Part shown: piece after piece, positions 32,906 to 41,654 of the stretch
How positions within the stretch are numbered: position 1 is the first letter of the stretch
Layout: each line of letters opens with the position of its first letter
Assembly: GCA_002361235.1 (NCBI GenBank)
Contig: DESI01000006.1
Location: forward strand, 1-57,573
DNA length: 57,573 nucleotides
DNA from: Porphyromonadaceae bacterium UBA3318
GTDB taxonomy: Bacteria; Bacteroidota; Bacteroidia; Bacteroidales; Muribaculaceae
Reading direction: 5' to 3'
The notes under the pieces: model-generated
What the model was told of the DNA's origin: nothing
Database searches by the model: none
Seen by the model: the letters and a program-made list of their open reading frames with translations, nothing else
Position numbers and translations under genes: made by a program

Positions 32906-33790
32906 ATGTGGATATTTTTAGGACTGTTGTCGGCGTTTTGCCTCGGATTCTACGATGTATTCAAGAAGGTGTCGTTGAAAGGTAACAATGTGCCTGTGGT
33001 GCTGTTGCTCAACACTGTGTTCGGCACGTTGCTGCTGAGTCCCGTGCTGGTTGAGAGCGTGGCACAGGGACATTACGGACCGGGGGAGACGCTGATGCAA
33101 AACCTGTTGGTGTTGCTGAAGGCAGTGATAGTGCTGTCGTCGTGGATACTGGGATATTTTGCCATCAAGCATCTGCCGCTCACCATTCAGGGCCCCATAA
33201 ATGCCTCGCGCCCGGTGCTGGTGCTGTTGGGAGCTATGCTGATATTCGGCGAGCGGCTCAACGCGCTGCAATGGTGCGGTATGCTGTTGGGCTTCGCATC
33301 GTTGTTCTTCATATCGCGCATCGGGGCCAGGGAGGGTTTTTCGTTCAAGGCATCGATATGGCTGTGGATGTCGATAGGAGCCACCATGCTCGGAGCCGTG
33401 AGTGCCCTGTACGACAAATTCCTGATGGGACGGTTCCAGCCGCTGCAGGTGCAGGCATGGTATTCGTTCTATCAGATGCTGATGATGGGCGTGGTGGTGA
33501 TGGTGCTCTATAAGTTAGCGCCGGCGTACTTCGGCGGCAAATTCAAATGGAGATGGTCCATATTGGGCATCTCCATATTTCTGACCGTGGCCGACCTGGC
33601 ATATTTCTATTGTCTCACCATTCCGGGCGCCATGATTTCGATTGTGTCCATGACGCGCCGGGGCAGTGTGATCATACCGTTCCTGTACGGCGTGCTGGTG
33701 CTGAGGGAGAAGAATGTAAAGGCCAAGGCCATCGACCTGTCGATACTGTTTCTGTCGCTGGTGCTGTTGGTGCTGGGAAGCCGGAGATGA
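32906..33790 (+). CDS. EamA/DMT-family inner-membrane transporter
   Basis: The 294-residue protein is almost entirely hydrophobic, with about ten membrane helices arranged as two repeated EamA halves. The first half ends with NASRPVLVLLGAMLIFGERL and the second with SMTRRGSVIIPFLYGVLVLRE; both show the conserved Arg-containing helix and the following acidic turn of the drug/metabolite transporter superfamily. Members export or import amino acids, sugars and other metabolites, and the substrate here cannot be inferred. The gene stands alone, divergent from the SusC remnant and convergent with the ABC-F gene. Confidence 0.88.
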   Translation: MWIFLGLLSAFCLGFYDVFKKVSLKGNNVPVVLLLNTVFGTLLLSPVLVESVAQGHYGPGETLMQNLLVLLKAVIVLSSWILGYFAIKHLPLTIQGPINASRPVLVLLGAMLIFGERLNALQWCGMLLGFASLFFISRIGAREGFSFKASIWLWMSIGATMLGAVSALYDKFLMGRFQPLQVQAWYSFYQMLMMGVVVMVLYKLAPAYFGGKFKWRWSILGISIFLTVADLAYFYCLTIPGAMISIVSMTRRGSVIIPFLYGVLVLREKNVKAKAIDLSILFLSLVLLVLGSRR

Positions 33791-33802
33791 GAGAAGGCCA
33801 AG

Positions 33803-33821
33803 TAAAAGCCGCGGGCTTTTA
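33803..33821. terminator. Short bidirectional terminator hairpin
   Basis: TAAAAGCC (33803-33810), loop GCG and GGCTTTTA (33814-33821) form an 8-bp stem between the convergent EamA and ABC-F genes. The A/T ends allow it to work on either strand. Confidence 0.6.
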
Positions 33822-33837
33822 TCACAGTGCGGATAAA

Positions 33838-35802
33838 TCAGGAGATGGCGTCCAGTTCCTGCTGGGCTATTTCCCAGACCGACATCTCGTTTTCCAGCTT
33901 CTTGGTGGTGTTCTGGTATGCCTCAAGAGTTTCCGGGCTGGCGTCGCCGCTGCCTATCTTGTCCTCAAGGGCCTTCACTTCCAGCTCAAGGGCCGCTATG
34001 GTCTCCTCGGCCTGCTTCACCTTCTTCTCGGCCTTCGACACCATCTTGGCGCGTTCCTTCTGCTCGGCATAGCTTAATTTGCGCGGTGCTTCGGTCTGTA
34101 CGGCAGGCTGTGTCGGCGCGGCATCCTTGGCTTTAGGTTCAGCGGTCTTGGCCGCAGGGGCAGGAGCGTCCTTTTTCTCCAGCTCGTGCAGGTTGGTCAT
34201 GTCCTTGGCGCGAAGGAAGTCGTAGATGCCGCCAAGATGCTCGCGCACCTTGCCGCTGCCGAACTCATATACCTTGTCAACGAGGCCGTCCAGAAAGTAG
34301 CGGTCGTGGCTCACCAGTATCACCGTGCCGTTGAAATCGGCGATGGCCTCCTTCAGCACATCCTTTGACGGGATGTCCAAGTGGTTGGTAGGCTCGTCGA
34401 GTATAAGGAAATTGACCGGCTCAAGCAACAGACGTATCATTGCCAGACGTGTCTTTTCGCCTCCGGACAGCACCTTTACCTTCTTGTCGATGGCTTCGCC
34501 GCCGAACATGAATGCGCCCAAGATGTCGCGCACTTTGGTACGCATGTCGCCGGTGGCCACATTGTCGATGGTCTCGAACACCGTGAGCTCGCCGTCGAGC
34601 AACTGAGCCTGATTCTGGGCGAAATATCCTATCTTGACGTTGTGTCCCACCTTGAGCGTGCCGTCGTAGGGTATCTGCTCCATGATGCACTTCACCAGCG
34701 TGGACTTACCCTCGCCGTTGCGCCCCACGAACGCCACCTTCTCGCCACGGCGGATGGTGAACTCTACATCTGAAAACACCTGATGGTCGCCGTAACGCTT
34801 ACCGACGCCTTCGACTATCAGCGGGAAGTCGCCTGAACGGTCGGCCTTGGGGAATTTGAGGCGCAGCCGGGAGTTGTCCACCTCGTCCACCTCGATTGGC
34901 ACTATTTTCTCCAGCTGCTTGATGCGGCTCTGCACCTGCACCGCCTTGGTCGGCTTGTAGCGGAACCGCTCGATGAACTCCTTGGTGTCGGCTATCATCT
35001 TCTGCTGGTTCTCGTAGGCGCGCATCTGCTGTTCCACGCGCTCCTTGCGCAGCTCCAGGAACTTGGAGTAATTCACCTTATAGTCATATATTTTCCCGCA
35101 TGATATTTCCAAAGTGCGCGTAGTGACATTGTCAAGGAAAGCGCGGTCGTGGCTGACGAGAAGCACCGCATTGCCCTTGTTCATCAGAAAGCGTTCCAGC
35201 CACTGGATGGATTCGATGTCCAGGTGGTTGGTGGGCTCGTCGAGCAGCAATATGTCGGGACGGCGCAACAGTATCTTGGCCAGTTCGATGCGCATGCGCC
35301 AGCCGCCTGAGAATTCCGAAGTGGGGCGGTGCATGTCCGTCGGCAGGAATCCCAATCCGGTGAGCGTAGACTCGATCTCGGCATCCATGTTGTCGGCTCC
35401 CTCGATCGAAAGGCGATGGTTCAGGTAATCGAACCGTTCGAGCAGGTCGTGATACGATCCCGATTCATAGTCGGTGCGTTCGGTCATCTGCCGTTGCACT
35501 TCGGCAAGTTCATCCTTCAGATTCTGCAATTCTGAAAAGGCCTTTTTTACCTCGTCGACCACGGACGTGTCGTCGGCCAATACCATCTGCTGCGGCAGAT
35601 AGCCTACGGTGATGCCGTTGGGCATGGACACCGTGCCGTGCGTAGGCTCCTCCAGTCCTGCCAGTATCTTCAGCAATGTGGATTTTCCCGCGCCGTTCTT
35701 GCCCGTCAAGGCTATGCGGTCGTTGGGATTTATCACAAAACTCACATCGTGAAACAGGGGACGCGCCGAGAACTCAACCTCGAGATTGTTGATACTTATC
35801 AT
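33838..35802 (-). CDS. ABC-F family ATP-binding protein (Uup/EttA-like)
   Basis: The 654-residue soluble protein carries two complete ABC ATPase domains: Walker A GKNGAGKST and signature FSGGWRMR in the first, GRNGEGKST and LSGGEKTR in the second, both followed by LLLDEPTNHLDI or FLILDEPTNHLDI. The linker between them is the basic helical region that reaches into the ribosome in ABC-F factors. No membrane segment is present. The C-terminal 120 residues are an Ala/Pro/Lys-rich linker followed by a coiled coil (KAEKKVKQAEETIAALELEV), like Uup. Family members act on ribosomes (translation, drug protection) or on DNA; which applies cannot be decided here. Confidence 0.93.
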   Translation of the reverse strand: MISINNLEVEFSARPLFHDVSFVINPNDRIALTGKNGAGKSTLLKILAGLEEPTHGTVSMPNGITVGYLPQQMVLADDTSVVDEVKKAFSELQNLKDELAEVQRQMTERTDYESGSYHDLLERFDYLNHRLSIEGADNMDAEIESTLTGLGFLPTDMHRPTSEFSGGWRMRIELAKILLRRPDILLLDEPTNHLDIESIQWLERFLMNKGNAVLLVSHDRAFLDNVTTRTLEISCGKIYDYKVNYSKFLELRKERVEQQMRAYENQQKMIADTKEFIERFRYKPTKAVQVQSRIKQLEKIVPIEVDEVDNSRLRLKFPKADRSGDFPLIVEGVGKRYGDHQVFSDVEFTIRRGEKVAFVGRNGEGKSTLVKCIMEQIPYDGTLKVGHNVKIGYFAQNQAQLLDGELTVFETIDNVATGDMRTKVRDILGAFMFGGEAIDKKVKVLSGGEKTRLAMIRLLLEPVNFLILDEPTNHLDIPSKDVLKEAIADFNGTVILVSHDRYFLDGLVDKVYEFGSGKVREHLGGIYDFLRAKDMTNLHELEKKDAPAPAAKTAEPKAKDAAPTQPAVQTEAPRKLSYAEQKERAKMVSKAEKKVKQAEETIAALELEVKALEDKIGSGDASPETLEAYQNTTKKLENEMSVWEIAQQELDAIS

Positions 35803-35894
35803 GGAAAATATGCAGTCTTTTATGTGCTGTCAATTCAAATTTGCCACAAAATTAACAATTTTATCGCTAATAGCCTTTAATAGGAGTAAATAAA

Positions 35895-35925
35895 TTGCCA
35901 GTCCCAACATTTTTTGTTAATTTTG
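35895..35925 (+). promoter_or_regulatory. Promoter of the malic enzyme operon
   Basis: TTG (35895-35897), 20 bases and TAATTTTG (35918-35925) lie 81 bases before the ATG at 36007. A minus-strand TAATTTTG (35854-35847) faces the ABC-F gene in the same intergenic region, without a clear -33. Confidence 0.6.
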
Positions 35926-36006
35926 TAAGTTAAGAATAAGGATTTCATTTGTTATAAAAAACAAAAGGAAATAAAGAGAAATAACTGTAAAAAATAGACT
36001 CGAAAT

Positions 36007-37296
36007 ATGGACATGAAGCAAGAGGCTTTGGAATACCATGCAGATGGACGCCCCGGCAAGATCGAGGTGATGCCCACCAAGCCATACAATACGGCACGCG
36101 ACCTGTCGCTGGCCTATTCGCCCGGAGTGGCCTATCCTTGTCTTGAGATAGAGAAGAATCCGGACGATGCATATAAATATACCAACCGGGGAAATCTTGT
36201 GGCCGTGATATCGAACGGCACGGCAGTGCTGGGCCTCGGCAACATCGGCGCTCTTGCAGGCAAGCCCGTGATGGAGGGTAAGGCTCTGCTGTTCAAGATA
36301 TACGCCGGTCTGGACTCGTTCGACGTCGAAATAAACGAGAGCGACCCGCAGAAGATGGTGGAGATAATCCGCTCGCTGACGCCCACGTTCGGCGGCATCA
36401 ACCTGGAGGACATCAAGGCCCCCGAGAGCTTCTACATCGAGACCGAGCTGCGCAAGCAGTGCGACATACCCATCATGCACGACGACCAGCACGGCACGTC
36501 GATAATATCCGGCGCCGCGTTGCTGAACGCGTGCGAAATCCAGGGCAAGAAATTAGAGGACATCAAGCTGGTTATAAACGGAGCCGGAGGGGCGGCCATC
36601 AGTTGCGGACGCATCTACAAGCGTCTGGGCGTGAAGGCCGAGAACATCGTGATGTGCGATTCCAAGGGAGTGATACGCAAGGACCGTGACCAACTTACGG
36701 AGCAGAAGCGCGAGTTCGCCACCGACCGCGACCTGCACACTCTCGACGAGGCAATCGTAGGCGCCGACGTATTCCTCGGCGTGAGTGTGGGCAATGTGCT
36801 GACCCCTGCCATGCTGATGAAGATGGCACCCAAGGCGATTGTGCTCGCGCTGGCCAACCCGACACCGGAAATAGACTACGAGCTGGCCAAGGCCACACGC
36901 CCCGACATCATCGTGGCTACGGGACGAAGCGACTATCCCAACCAGGTGAACAACGTGCTGGGCTTCCCCTACATATTCCGTGGCGCGCTCGACTCGCGTG
37001 CATCGACCATCAACGAGGACATGAAGGTTGCCGCCACATACGCCATAGCCAAGCTGGCGCACGAGCCGGTGCCGCAGCAGGTACTGGACGCGTACGGCGT
37101 GAAGGAACTGAGCTTCGGTCCCGACTACATACTGCCCAAGCCCGTGGACAAGCGTCTGCTGTTCACCGTATCGCCGGCAGTAGCCAAAGCCGCCGACGAA
37201 TCGGGAGTGGCCCGCAACCCCATCAAGGACTGGAACAAATATCAGCAGTTCCTTGAGAGCGTATTACCCAAACAAAACGAGAAATGCGAAAAATAA
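36007..37296 (+). CDS. NADP-type malic enzyme lacking the phosphotransacetylase-like domain
   Basis: The 429-residue enzyme decarboxylates malate to pyruvate with reduction of NAD(P). Malic-type blocks are visible in order: LSLAYSPGVAYPCLEI, TAVLGLGNIGALAGKPVMEG (with the catalytic Lys), FGGINLEDIKAP, IMHDDQHGTSI and the nucleotide loop VINGAGGAAISCGR. The chain ends soon after the malic NAD domain (IKDWNKYQQFLESV). MaeB-type enzymes of about 760 residues, which I recall as common in Bacteroides and enterobacteria, carry a further C-terminal PTA-like domain; here that domain is absent and the next gene begins 13 bases before the stop. It is therefore a short, single-module malic enzyme. Confidence 0.93.
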   Translation: MDMKQEALEYHADGRPGKIEVMPTKPYNTARDLSLAYSPGVAYPCLEIEKNPDDAYKYTNRGNLVAVISNGTAVLGLGNIGALAGKPVMEGKALLFKIYAGLDSFDVEINESDPQKMVEIIRSLTPTFGGINLEDIKAPESFYIETELRKQCDIPIMHDDQHGTSIISGAALLNACEIQGKKLEDIKLVINGAGGAAISCGRIYKRLGVKAENIVMCDSKGVIRKDRDQLTEQKREFATDRDLHTLDEAIVGADVFLGVSVGNVLTPAMLMKMAPKAIVLALANPTPEIDYELAKATRPDIIVATGRSDYPNQVNNVLGFPYIFRGALDSRASTINEDMKVAATYAIAKLAHEPVPQQVLDAYGVKELSFGPDYILPKPVDKRLLFTVSPAVAKAADESGVARNPIKDWNKYQQFLESVLPKQNEKCEK

Positions 37297-37901
37297 TCGT
37301 ATCGACCCTGACGGCTCTTGCGGCTGTATCGTTCACATCATACGCGATAACACCGCAGGAGGTGATGCAGCAGACGGTAGGCAAAATCAAAGGCGCCAAA
37401 GGGATCACCGGCAACTTCCGTGTCAGCGGTGACCAAGGGTCGGCCGCCGGTTCGTTCAAGTTCGACGGCACGCGGACATACATAGAGTCCGGCCAGTTCG
37501 GCAAGCAATGGTTTGACGGCAAGACTCTGTGGACACTGAATCCTAATACGAAAGAGGTGACGGTATCCACTCCCGAACCGGCCGATGTGGCCGACGCCAA
37601 TCCGTTGATTTATCTGAACGGCTACAACAGCACCTACCGGCTGTTCTTCAGCAAGCGTAAGGAGGCCGGCAAGTATCTGGTACTGCTGAACCCGAAAAAC
37701 AAGAATGCGGACATCAAGGCCATAGAGGTGGCCATCGACACAAAGACCCTGTTGCCGGAACGGTTCATAGTCCGGACAAACGAAGACATACGGAGCACAG
37801 TTTACATCACGAATCTTAACCTTAACGGCAAACTGCCGCAAAGCACGTTCACGTTCCCGGCGGCCAAGTATAAGGATTACGAAATAGTAGACATACGATA
37901 A
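37284..37901 (+). CDS. LolA-like outer-membrane lipoprotein carrier protein
   Basis: The 205-residue protein has a signal peptide (MRKIIVSTLTALAAVSFTSYA) and a half-barrel rich in beta-strands: GNFRVSGDQGSAAGSF, FDGKTLWTLNPNTKEVTVS and a C-terminal NGKLPQSTFTFPAAKY. This pattern matches the LolA fold, which shuttles lipoproteins across the periplasm. Sequence similarity to enterobacterial LolA is low, so the call rests on pattern and length. The start overlaps the malic enzyme end by 13 bases, and trxB begins 2 bases after the stop, so it is embedded in a housekeeping operon. Confidence 0.8.
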   Translation: MRKIIVSTLTALAAVSFTSYAITPQEVMQQTVGKIKGAKGITGNFRVSGDQGSAAGSFKFDGTRTYIESGQFGKQWFDGKTLWTLNPNTKEVTVSTPEPADVADANPLIYLNGYNSTYRLFFSKRKEAGKYLVLLNPKNKNADIKAIEVAIDTKTLLPERFIVRTNEDIRSTVYITNLNLNGKLPQSTFTFPAAKYKDYEIVDIR

Positions 37902-37903
37902 TT

Positions 37904-38848
37904 ATGGAAAAGCATACCAAAGTACTGATAATAGGATCCGGCCCCGCCGGCTACACGGCGGGCATATATGCGTCGCGGGCAAATCTGGCGCCCACACTGT
38001 ACGAAGGCGACCAGCCCGGCGGACAGCTGACGCAGACCACCGAGATAGAGAATTTTCCCGGTTATCCGGAAGGAATATTGGGTCAGAACATGATGGACGA
38101 CCTGCGCAAGCAGTGCGAGCGTTACGGCACGGAAATAGTGTCGCGCACCATCGACAAGGTGGATTTCAGCAAGCGCCCGTTCGTGTGTCATGATGACAGG
38201 GGAGACGTGATTGTGGCCGAGACGGTGATAATATGCACCGGAGCAAAGGCCCGTTACCTGGGGCTGTCGGACGAGGAAAAGTACCGCGGCCTGGGCGTGA
38301 GCGCCTGCGCCACCTGTGACGGATTCTTCTACCGCAAGCGCACCGTGGCCGTAGTGGGCGGCGGCGACACCGCGTGCGAGGAGGCCCTGTACCTCTCCAC
38401 ACTGGCAAGCAAGGTGTACATGATAGTGCGCAAGGATCATCTGCGCGCGTCGCACACACTGCAGCAGCGCGTGTTCAACAAGGAGAACATCGAGATACTG
38501 TTCAAGTGCAATGCCACGGGCCTGTATGGCGAGGACGGCGTGGAGGGCGCCCACATCGTCCGTCATTTAGGCGAGGAGAAGGAGGAGCGTTTCGACCTCC
38601 CGTTAGAGGGATTCTTCCTGGCCATCGGACACATTCCGGCCACACAGATATTCCGCGGCCAGCTTGACCTGGATGGCGAGGGATACATCCGCGTCCAGTC
38701 GCCCACCACACGCACCAGCGTGGAGGGAGTGTTCGCCGCCGGCGACTGCGCCGACCCGATTTACCGTCAGGCCGTGTCCGCGGCAGGTACCGGATGCCGG
38801 GCCGCCATGGACGCGGAGCGTTTCTTAGTGGATCACAACGACCTTTAA
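37904..38848 (+). CDS. trxB: Thioredoxin-disulfide reductase
   Basis: The 314-residue flavoenzyme transfers electrons from NADPH to thioredoxin. It shows the FAD loop LIIGSGPAGYTAGIYASRA, the redox dithiol Cys135-Ala-Thr-Cys138 in GVSACATCDG, the NADPH loop VAVVGGGDTACEEAL and the second FAD block VFAAGDCADPIYRQ. Length and order are those of the low-molecular-weight TrxB class. The gene lies 2 bases after the LolA-like gene. Confidence 0.97.
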   Translation: MEKHTKVLIIGSGPAGYTAGIYASRANLAPTLYEGDQPGGQLTQTTEIENFPGYPEGILGQNMMDDLRKQCERYGTEIVSRTIDKVDFSKRPFVCHDDRGDVIVAETVIICTGAKARYLGLSDEEKYRGLGVSACATCDGFFYRKRTVAVVGGGDTACEEALYLSTLASKVYMIVRKDHLRASHTLQQRVFNKENIEILFKCNATGLYGEDGVEGAHIVRHLGEEKEERFDLPLEGFFLAIGHIPATQIFRGQLDLDGEGYIRVQSPTTRTSVEGVFAAGDCADPIYRQAVSAAGTGCRAAMDAERFLVDHNDL

Positions 38849-38887
38849 GCATTGCTTGAATAATAATAATGTAACACGCATCCAATC

Positions 38888-39367
38888 ATGGACAAACAGG
38901 ATATACTGGACCGCCGCTATCTGCGCATGGCCACGATATGGGCCGAAAACTCGTATTGCGAGCGCCGCAAGGTGGGCGCCCTGTTAGTGAAGGACAAGAT
39001 GATAATCTCCGACGGTTACAACGGTACTCCCTCGGGATTCCCCAACGTGTGCGAGACCGAGGAGGGAACCACATTTCCGTACGTGCTACACGCCGAGGCC
39101 AACGCCATCACCAAGGTGGCCCGCAGCAACAACAGCAGCGAGGGTAGCACCCTGTATATCACCGCCAGCCCGTGCATGGAATGCTCGAAACTGATAATCC
39201 AGGCCGGTATAAAACGAGTGGTTTTCTCCGACCTGTACCGCATCACCGACGGTCTCGACCTGCTGAAACGGGCAGGCATCGAGACCGTGCATATTCCTCT
39301 GGATAGCGACGGAGAGGATGCCGGAGGATGCGGATGCGACGATTGTAAGGATCAATCCATACATTGA
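38888..39367 (+). CDS. dCMP deaminase family protein
   Basis: The 159-residue zinc enzyme has the deaminase core His68-Ala-Glu70 (VLHAEANAI) and Pro95-Cys96-x-x-Cys99 (SPCMECSKL), plus the GYNGTPSGFPN block typical of deoxycytidylate deaminases, which supply dUMP for thymidylate synthesis. The C-terminus has an extra Cys-rich tail (GGCGCDDCKD) that could bind another metal ion. The stop TGA shares its last base with the start of the S41 protease (TGATG), consistent with coupled translation. Confidence 0.92.
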   Translation: MDKQDILDRRYLRMATIWAENSYCERRKVGALLVKDKMIISDGYNGTPSGFPNVCETEEGTTFPYVLHAEANAITKVARSNNSSEGSTLYITASPCMECSKLIIQAGIKRVVFSDLYRITDGLDLLKRAGIETVHIPLDSDGEDAGGCGCDDCKDQSIH

Positions 39368-40992
39368 TGAAAAAGAAAAATTACGGATACATACTGTTGC
39401 CTCTGTTTCTGAGTCTGGGCATAATCGGGGGCTTGTTCATCGGCAGATACTCCAGCGAACAGCGGCTGAGTCCGGGCGAGGAGAAGCTTCGCACCGTGTT
39501 GGGCATGATACAGGAGCAATATGTGGATCCAATCAATATCGACAGCCTGATCAACGAGTCGATACCCGACCTGCTGGCATCGCTCGATCCGCATTCGGCC
39601 TACATTCCGGCCGAGTCGCTGACCATAGCCAACGATGACCTCGAGGGTTCGTTCGGCGGCATCGGCGTGGCATTCCAGGTGCTGAACGACACTGTGACCG
39701 TGGTGGAGGTAATAACCGGCGGACCGGCCGAGAAAGTAGGAATCCTGCCGGGCGACCTGATTCTTGAAGCCAACGGCAAGAAGCTGACAGGCGAGAAGAT
39801 CAGCAGCGAGGAAGTGTTCAAGACCCTGCGCGGCAAGGAAGGCACACAGGTCAAGACACTGGTGAAGCGCCGCAGTGCAAAGACGCCGCTGACGTTCGAC
39901 ATCGTGCGCGGCCAGATACCTTCCAACAGCGTGGATGCAGCATACATGCTGACAGACGACACCGGATACGTGAAGGTAAGCAAGTTCGCCCGCACCACCT
40001 ACAGCGAGTTCTACACCGCGCTGACACGGCTGCAGACGGAGGGTGCAAAAAAGTATATCGTGGACCTTCGCGGCAATTCGGGTGGATTCATGGATCAGGC
40101 CATATATATGGCCAACGAATTCCTGCCTGCCGGTCGCGGCATAGTATTCACCAAAGGCCGTATAGCCGAGAACCAGACCGTAGCCACCAGCGACGGCACC
40201 GGCCAGTTCCAGAACGTTCCGCTGACTGTAATAACCAACGAGTTCTCGGCCTCGGCATCTGAAATCTTTGCCGGAGCCATCCAGGACAACGACCGAGGTC
40301 TCGTTATCGGGCGCCGTACGTTCGGCAAGGGACTGGTGCAGAACCAGCTCTCGCTGCCCGACAGTTCGGCCGTGCGCCTTACGGTGGCACGCTACTACAC
40401 ACCCTCGGGTCGGTGCATCCAGAAGGAATACAAGCGCGGCAAGGACGGCAAGTACGAGATGGATATAGCCGACCGCTACACGCACGGCGAGTTCTATTCG
40501 CGCGACAGCATCAAGCTGGACAAGAGCAAGCTGTTCCGCACCGTCAACGGACGCGAGGTATATGGCGGCGGTGGCATCATGCCGGATGTGTTCGTGCCGG
40601 AGGATACCACCGGTTACACTTCCTACTATCTGGATGCCGTGAACAAGGGTCTGATCAACACCTTCGCCCAGTACATGGCCGACACCTACCGCCCGATGAT
40701 GAAGGACAAGAGCGTGGAGAGCATGATGCGCATACTGCCCCGCGACAACACGCTGCTGCAGAACTTCGTGAGCTATGCCGCCAACAAAGGCCTGCCCGCA
40801 CGATGGTATTACATCAACCAATCGCGCAGTTTGTTGTTAAATCAGATAAAGGGTGTGATTGCGCGCGATCTGGTAGGTTACGAAGGCCTCATAAAGATAC
40901 TGAATCAGGAAGACAAGACGGTATCGGAGGCTCTGCGTCTGCTGGAACAGGGACAATCGCCCGTGAACATCAAACCAAGTAAAAAGAGATAG
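39367..40992 (+). CDS. S41 family C-terminal processing protease (CtpA/Prc-like)
   Basis: The 541-residue protein has one N-terminal membrane segment (YILLPLFLSLGIIGGLFIG), so the body faces the periplasm. A PDZ domain follows (FGGIGVAFQVLNDT, then GILPGDLILEANGKKL, about 95-165) and then the S41 catalytic core with Ser296 in NEFSASASEIFAG and Lys321 in RRTFGKGLVQ, the Ser/Lys dyad spacing of the family. The real start is the ATG at 39367; a TTG three bases earlier lies inside the preceding gene. Such proteases trim or degrade periplasmic and envelope proteins. The cyclo-ligase gene follows after 2 bases. Confidence 0.94.
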   Translation: MKKKNYGYILLPLFLSLGIIGGLFIGRYSSEQRLSPGEEKLRTVLGMIQEQYVDPINIDSLINESIPDLLASLDPHSAYIPAESLTIANDDLEGSFGGIGVAFQVLNDTVTVVEVITGGPAEKVGILPGDLILEANGKKLTGEKISSEEVFKTLRGKEGTQVKTLVKRRSAKTPLTFDIVRGQIPSNSVDAAYMLTDDTGYVKVSKFARTTYSEFYTALTRLQTEGAKKYIVDLRGNSGGFMDQAIYMANEFLPAGRGIVFTKGRIAENQTVATSDGTGQFQNVPLTVITNEFSASASEIFAGAIQDNDRGLVIGRRTFGKGLVQNQLSLPDSSAVRLTVARYYTPSGRCIQKEYKRGKDGKYEMDIADRYTHGEFYSRDSIKLDKSKLFRTVNGREVYGGGGIMPDVFVPEDTTGYTSYYLDAVNKGLINTFAQYMADTYRPMMKDKSVESMMRILPRDNTLLQNFVSYAANKGLPARWYYINQSRSLLLNQIKGVIARDLVGYEGLIKILNQEDKTVSEALRLLEQGQSPVNIKPSKKR

Positions 40993-40994
40993 CT

Positions 40995-41564
40995 ATGGAT
41001 AAGCGAGACATAAGGAGAAAGGTGAGCGCGATGCGCAAGATGCTGTTGGAAACCGAAAAAGAGGCGTCCGCACTTGAGGTGTTCGCACGTCTGGAGGACA
41101 CGGCGGCGTTTATGATGGCTGACCGTATCCTTATGTACCACTCGCTGAGCGACGAGCTGTCCACACGCGCCTTCCTGAAGAAATGGCACGGGCGCAAGCA
41201 CTTCTACCTGCCTCGCGTCAACGGCGTGAACCTGGAGATACTGCCATACGACGAGTCGCGTCTGGAATTAGGTTCGTTCCATATCGAGGAGCCGACGGGC
41301 AACGACACCGTCGATGCCCGCGAGCTGGAAATGATAGTGGTGCCCGGCGTGGCGTTCGACCGACGCGGCAACCGCCTGGGTCGCGGCAAGGGATTCTATG
41401 ACCGCCTGCTGGCGGGCACCAAGGCTACGACAGTAGGCGTGGGTTACGATTTCCAGCTGATGGACGAGATTCCATGCGAGGAAAACGACGTGCCCATGGA
41501 TTATGTCATAACGCAGCACACCACAATGCGTTTCCACAAGCCTAAAAAGCATCGCAAGTATTAA
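40995..41564 (+). CDS. 5-formyltetrahydrofolate cyclo-ligase
   Basis: The 189-residue enzyme converts 5-formyl-THF to 5,10-methenyl-THF using ATP. It shows the N-terminal basic start DKRDIRRKVSAMRKML, the middle block ELEMIVVPGVAFDRRGNRLG and the phosphate-binding GRGKGFYDRLL, the best signature of the family. Length is normal. It is the last gene of the row beginning with malic enzyme; a 90-base gap without strong signals precedes the M16 peptidase gene. Confidence 0.94.
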   Translation: MDKRDIRRKVSAMRKMLLETEKEASALEVFARLEDTAAFMMADRILMYHSLSDELSTRAFLKKWHGRKHFYLPRVNGVNLEILPYDESRLELGSFHIEEPTGNDTVDARELEMIVVPGVAFDRRGNRLGRGKGFYDRLLAGTKATTVGVGYDFQLMDEIPCEENDVPMDYVITQHTTMRFHKPKKHRKY

Positions 41565-41654
41565 ACCCCGCTGTCGGTTTTAGTTCAAATTAACAGAACT
41601 ATACACTAACGGCATTTATCAATTCAATTAAAACACACCAATAACAATATAAAT

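Noticed and set aside
41565..41654. Possible terminator or promoter between the cyclo-ligase and M16 genes
   Set aside because: Only a 5-bp stem (AAACC/GGTTT) and no TAnnTTTG box; nothing convincing.
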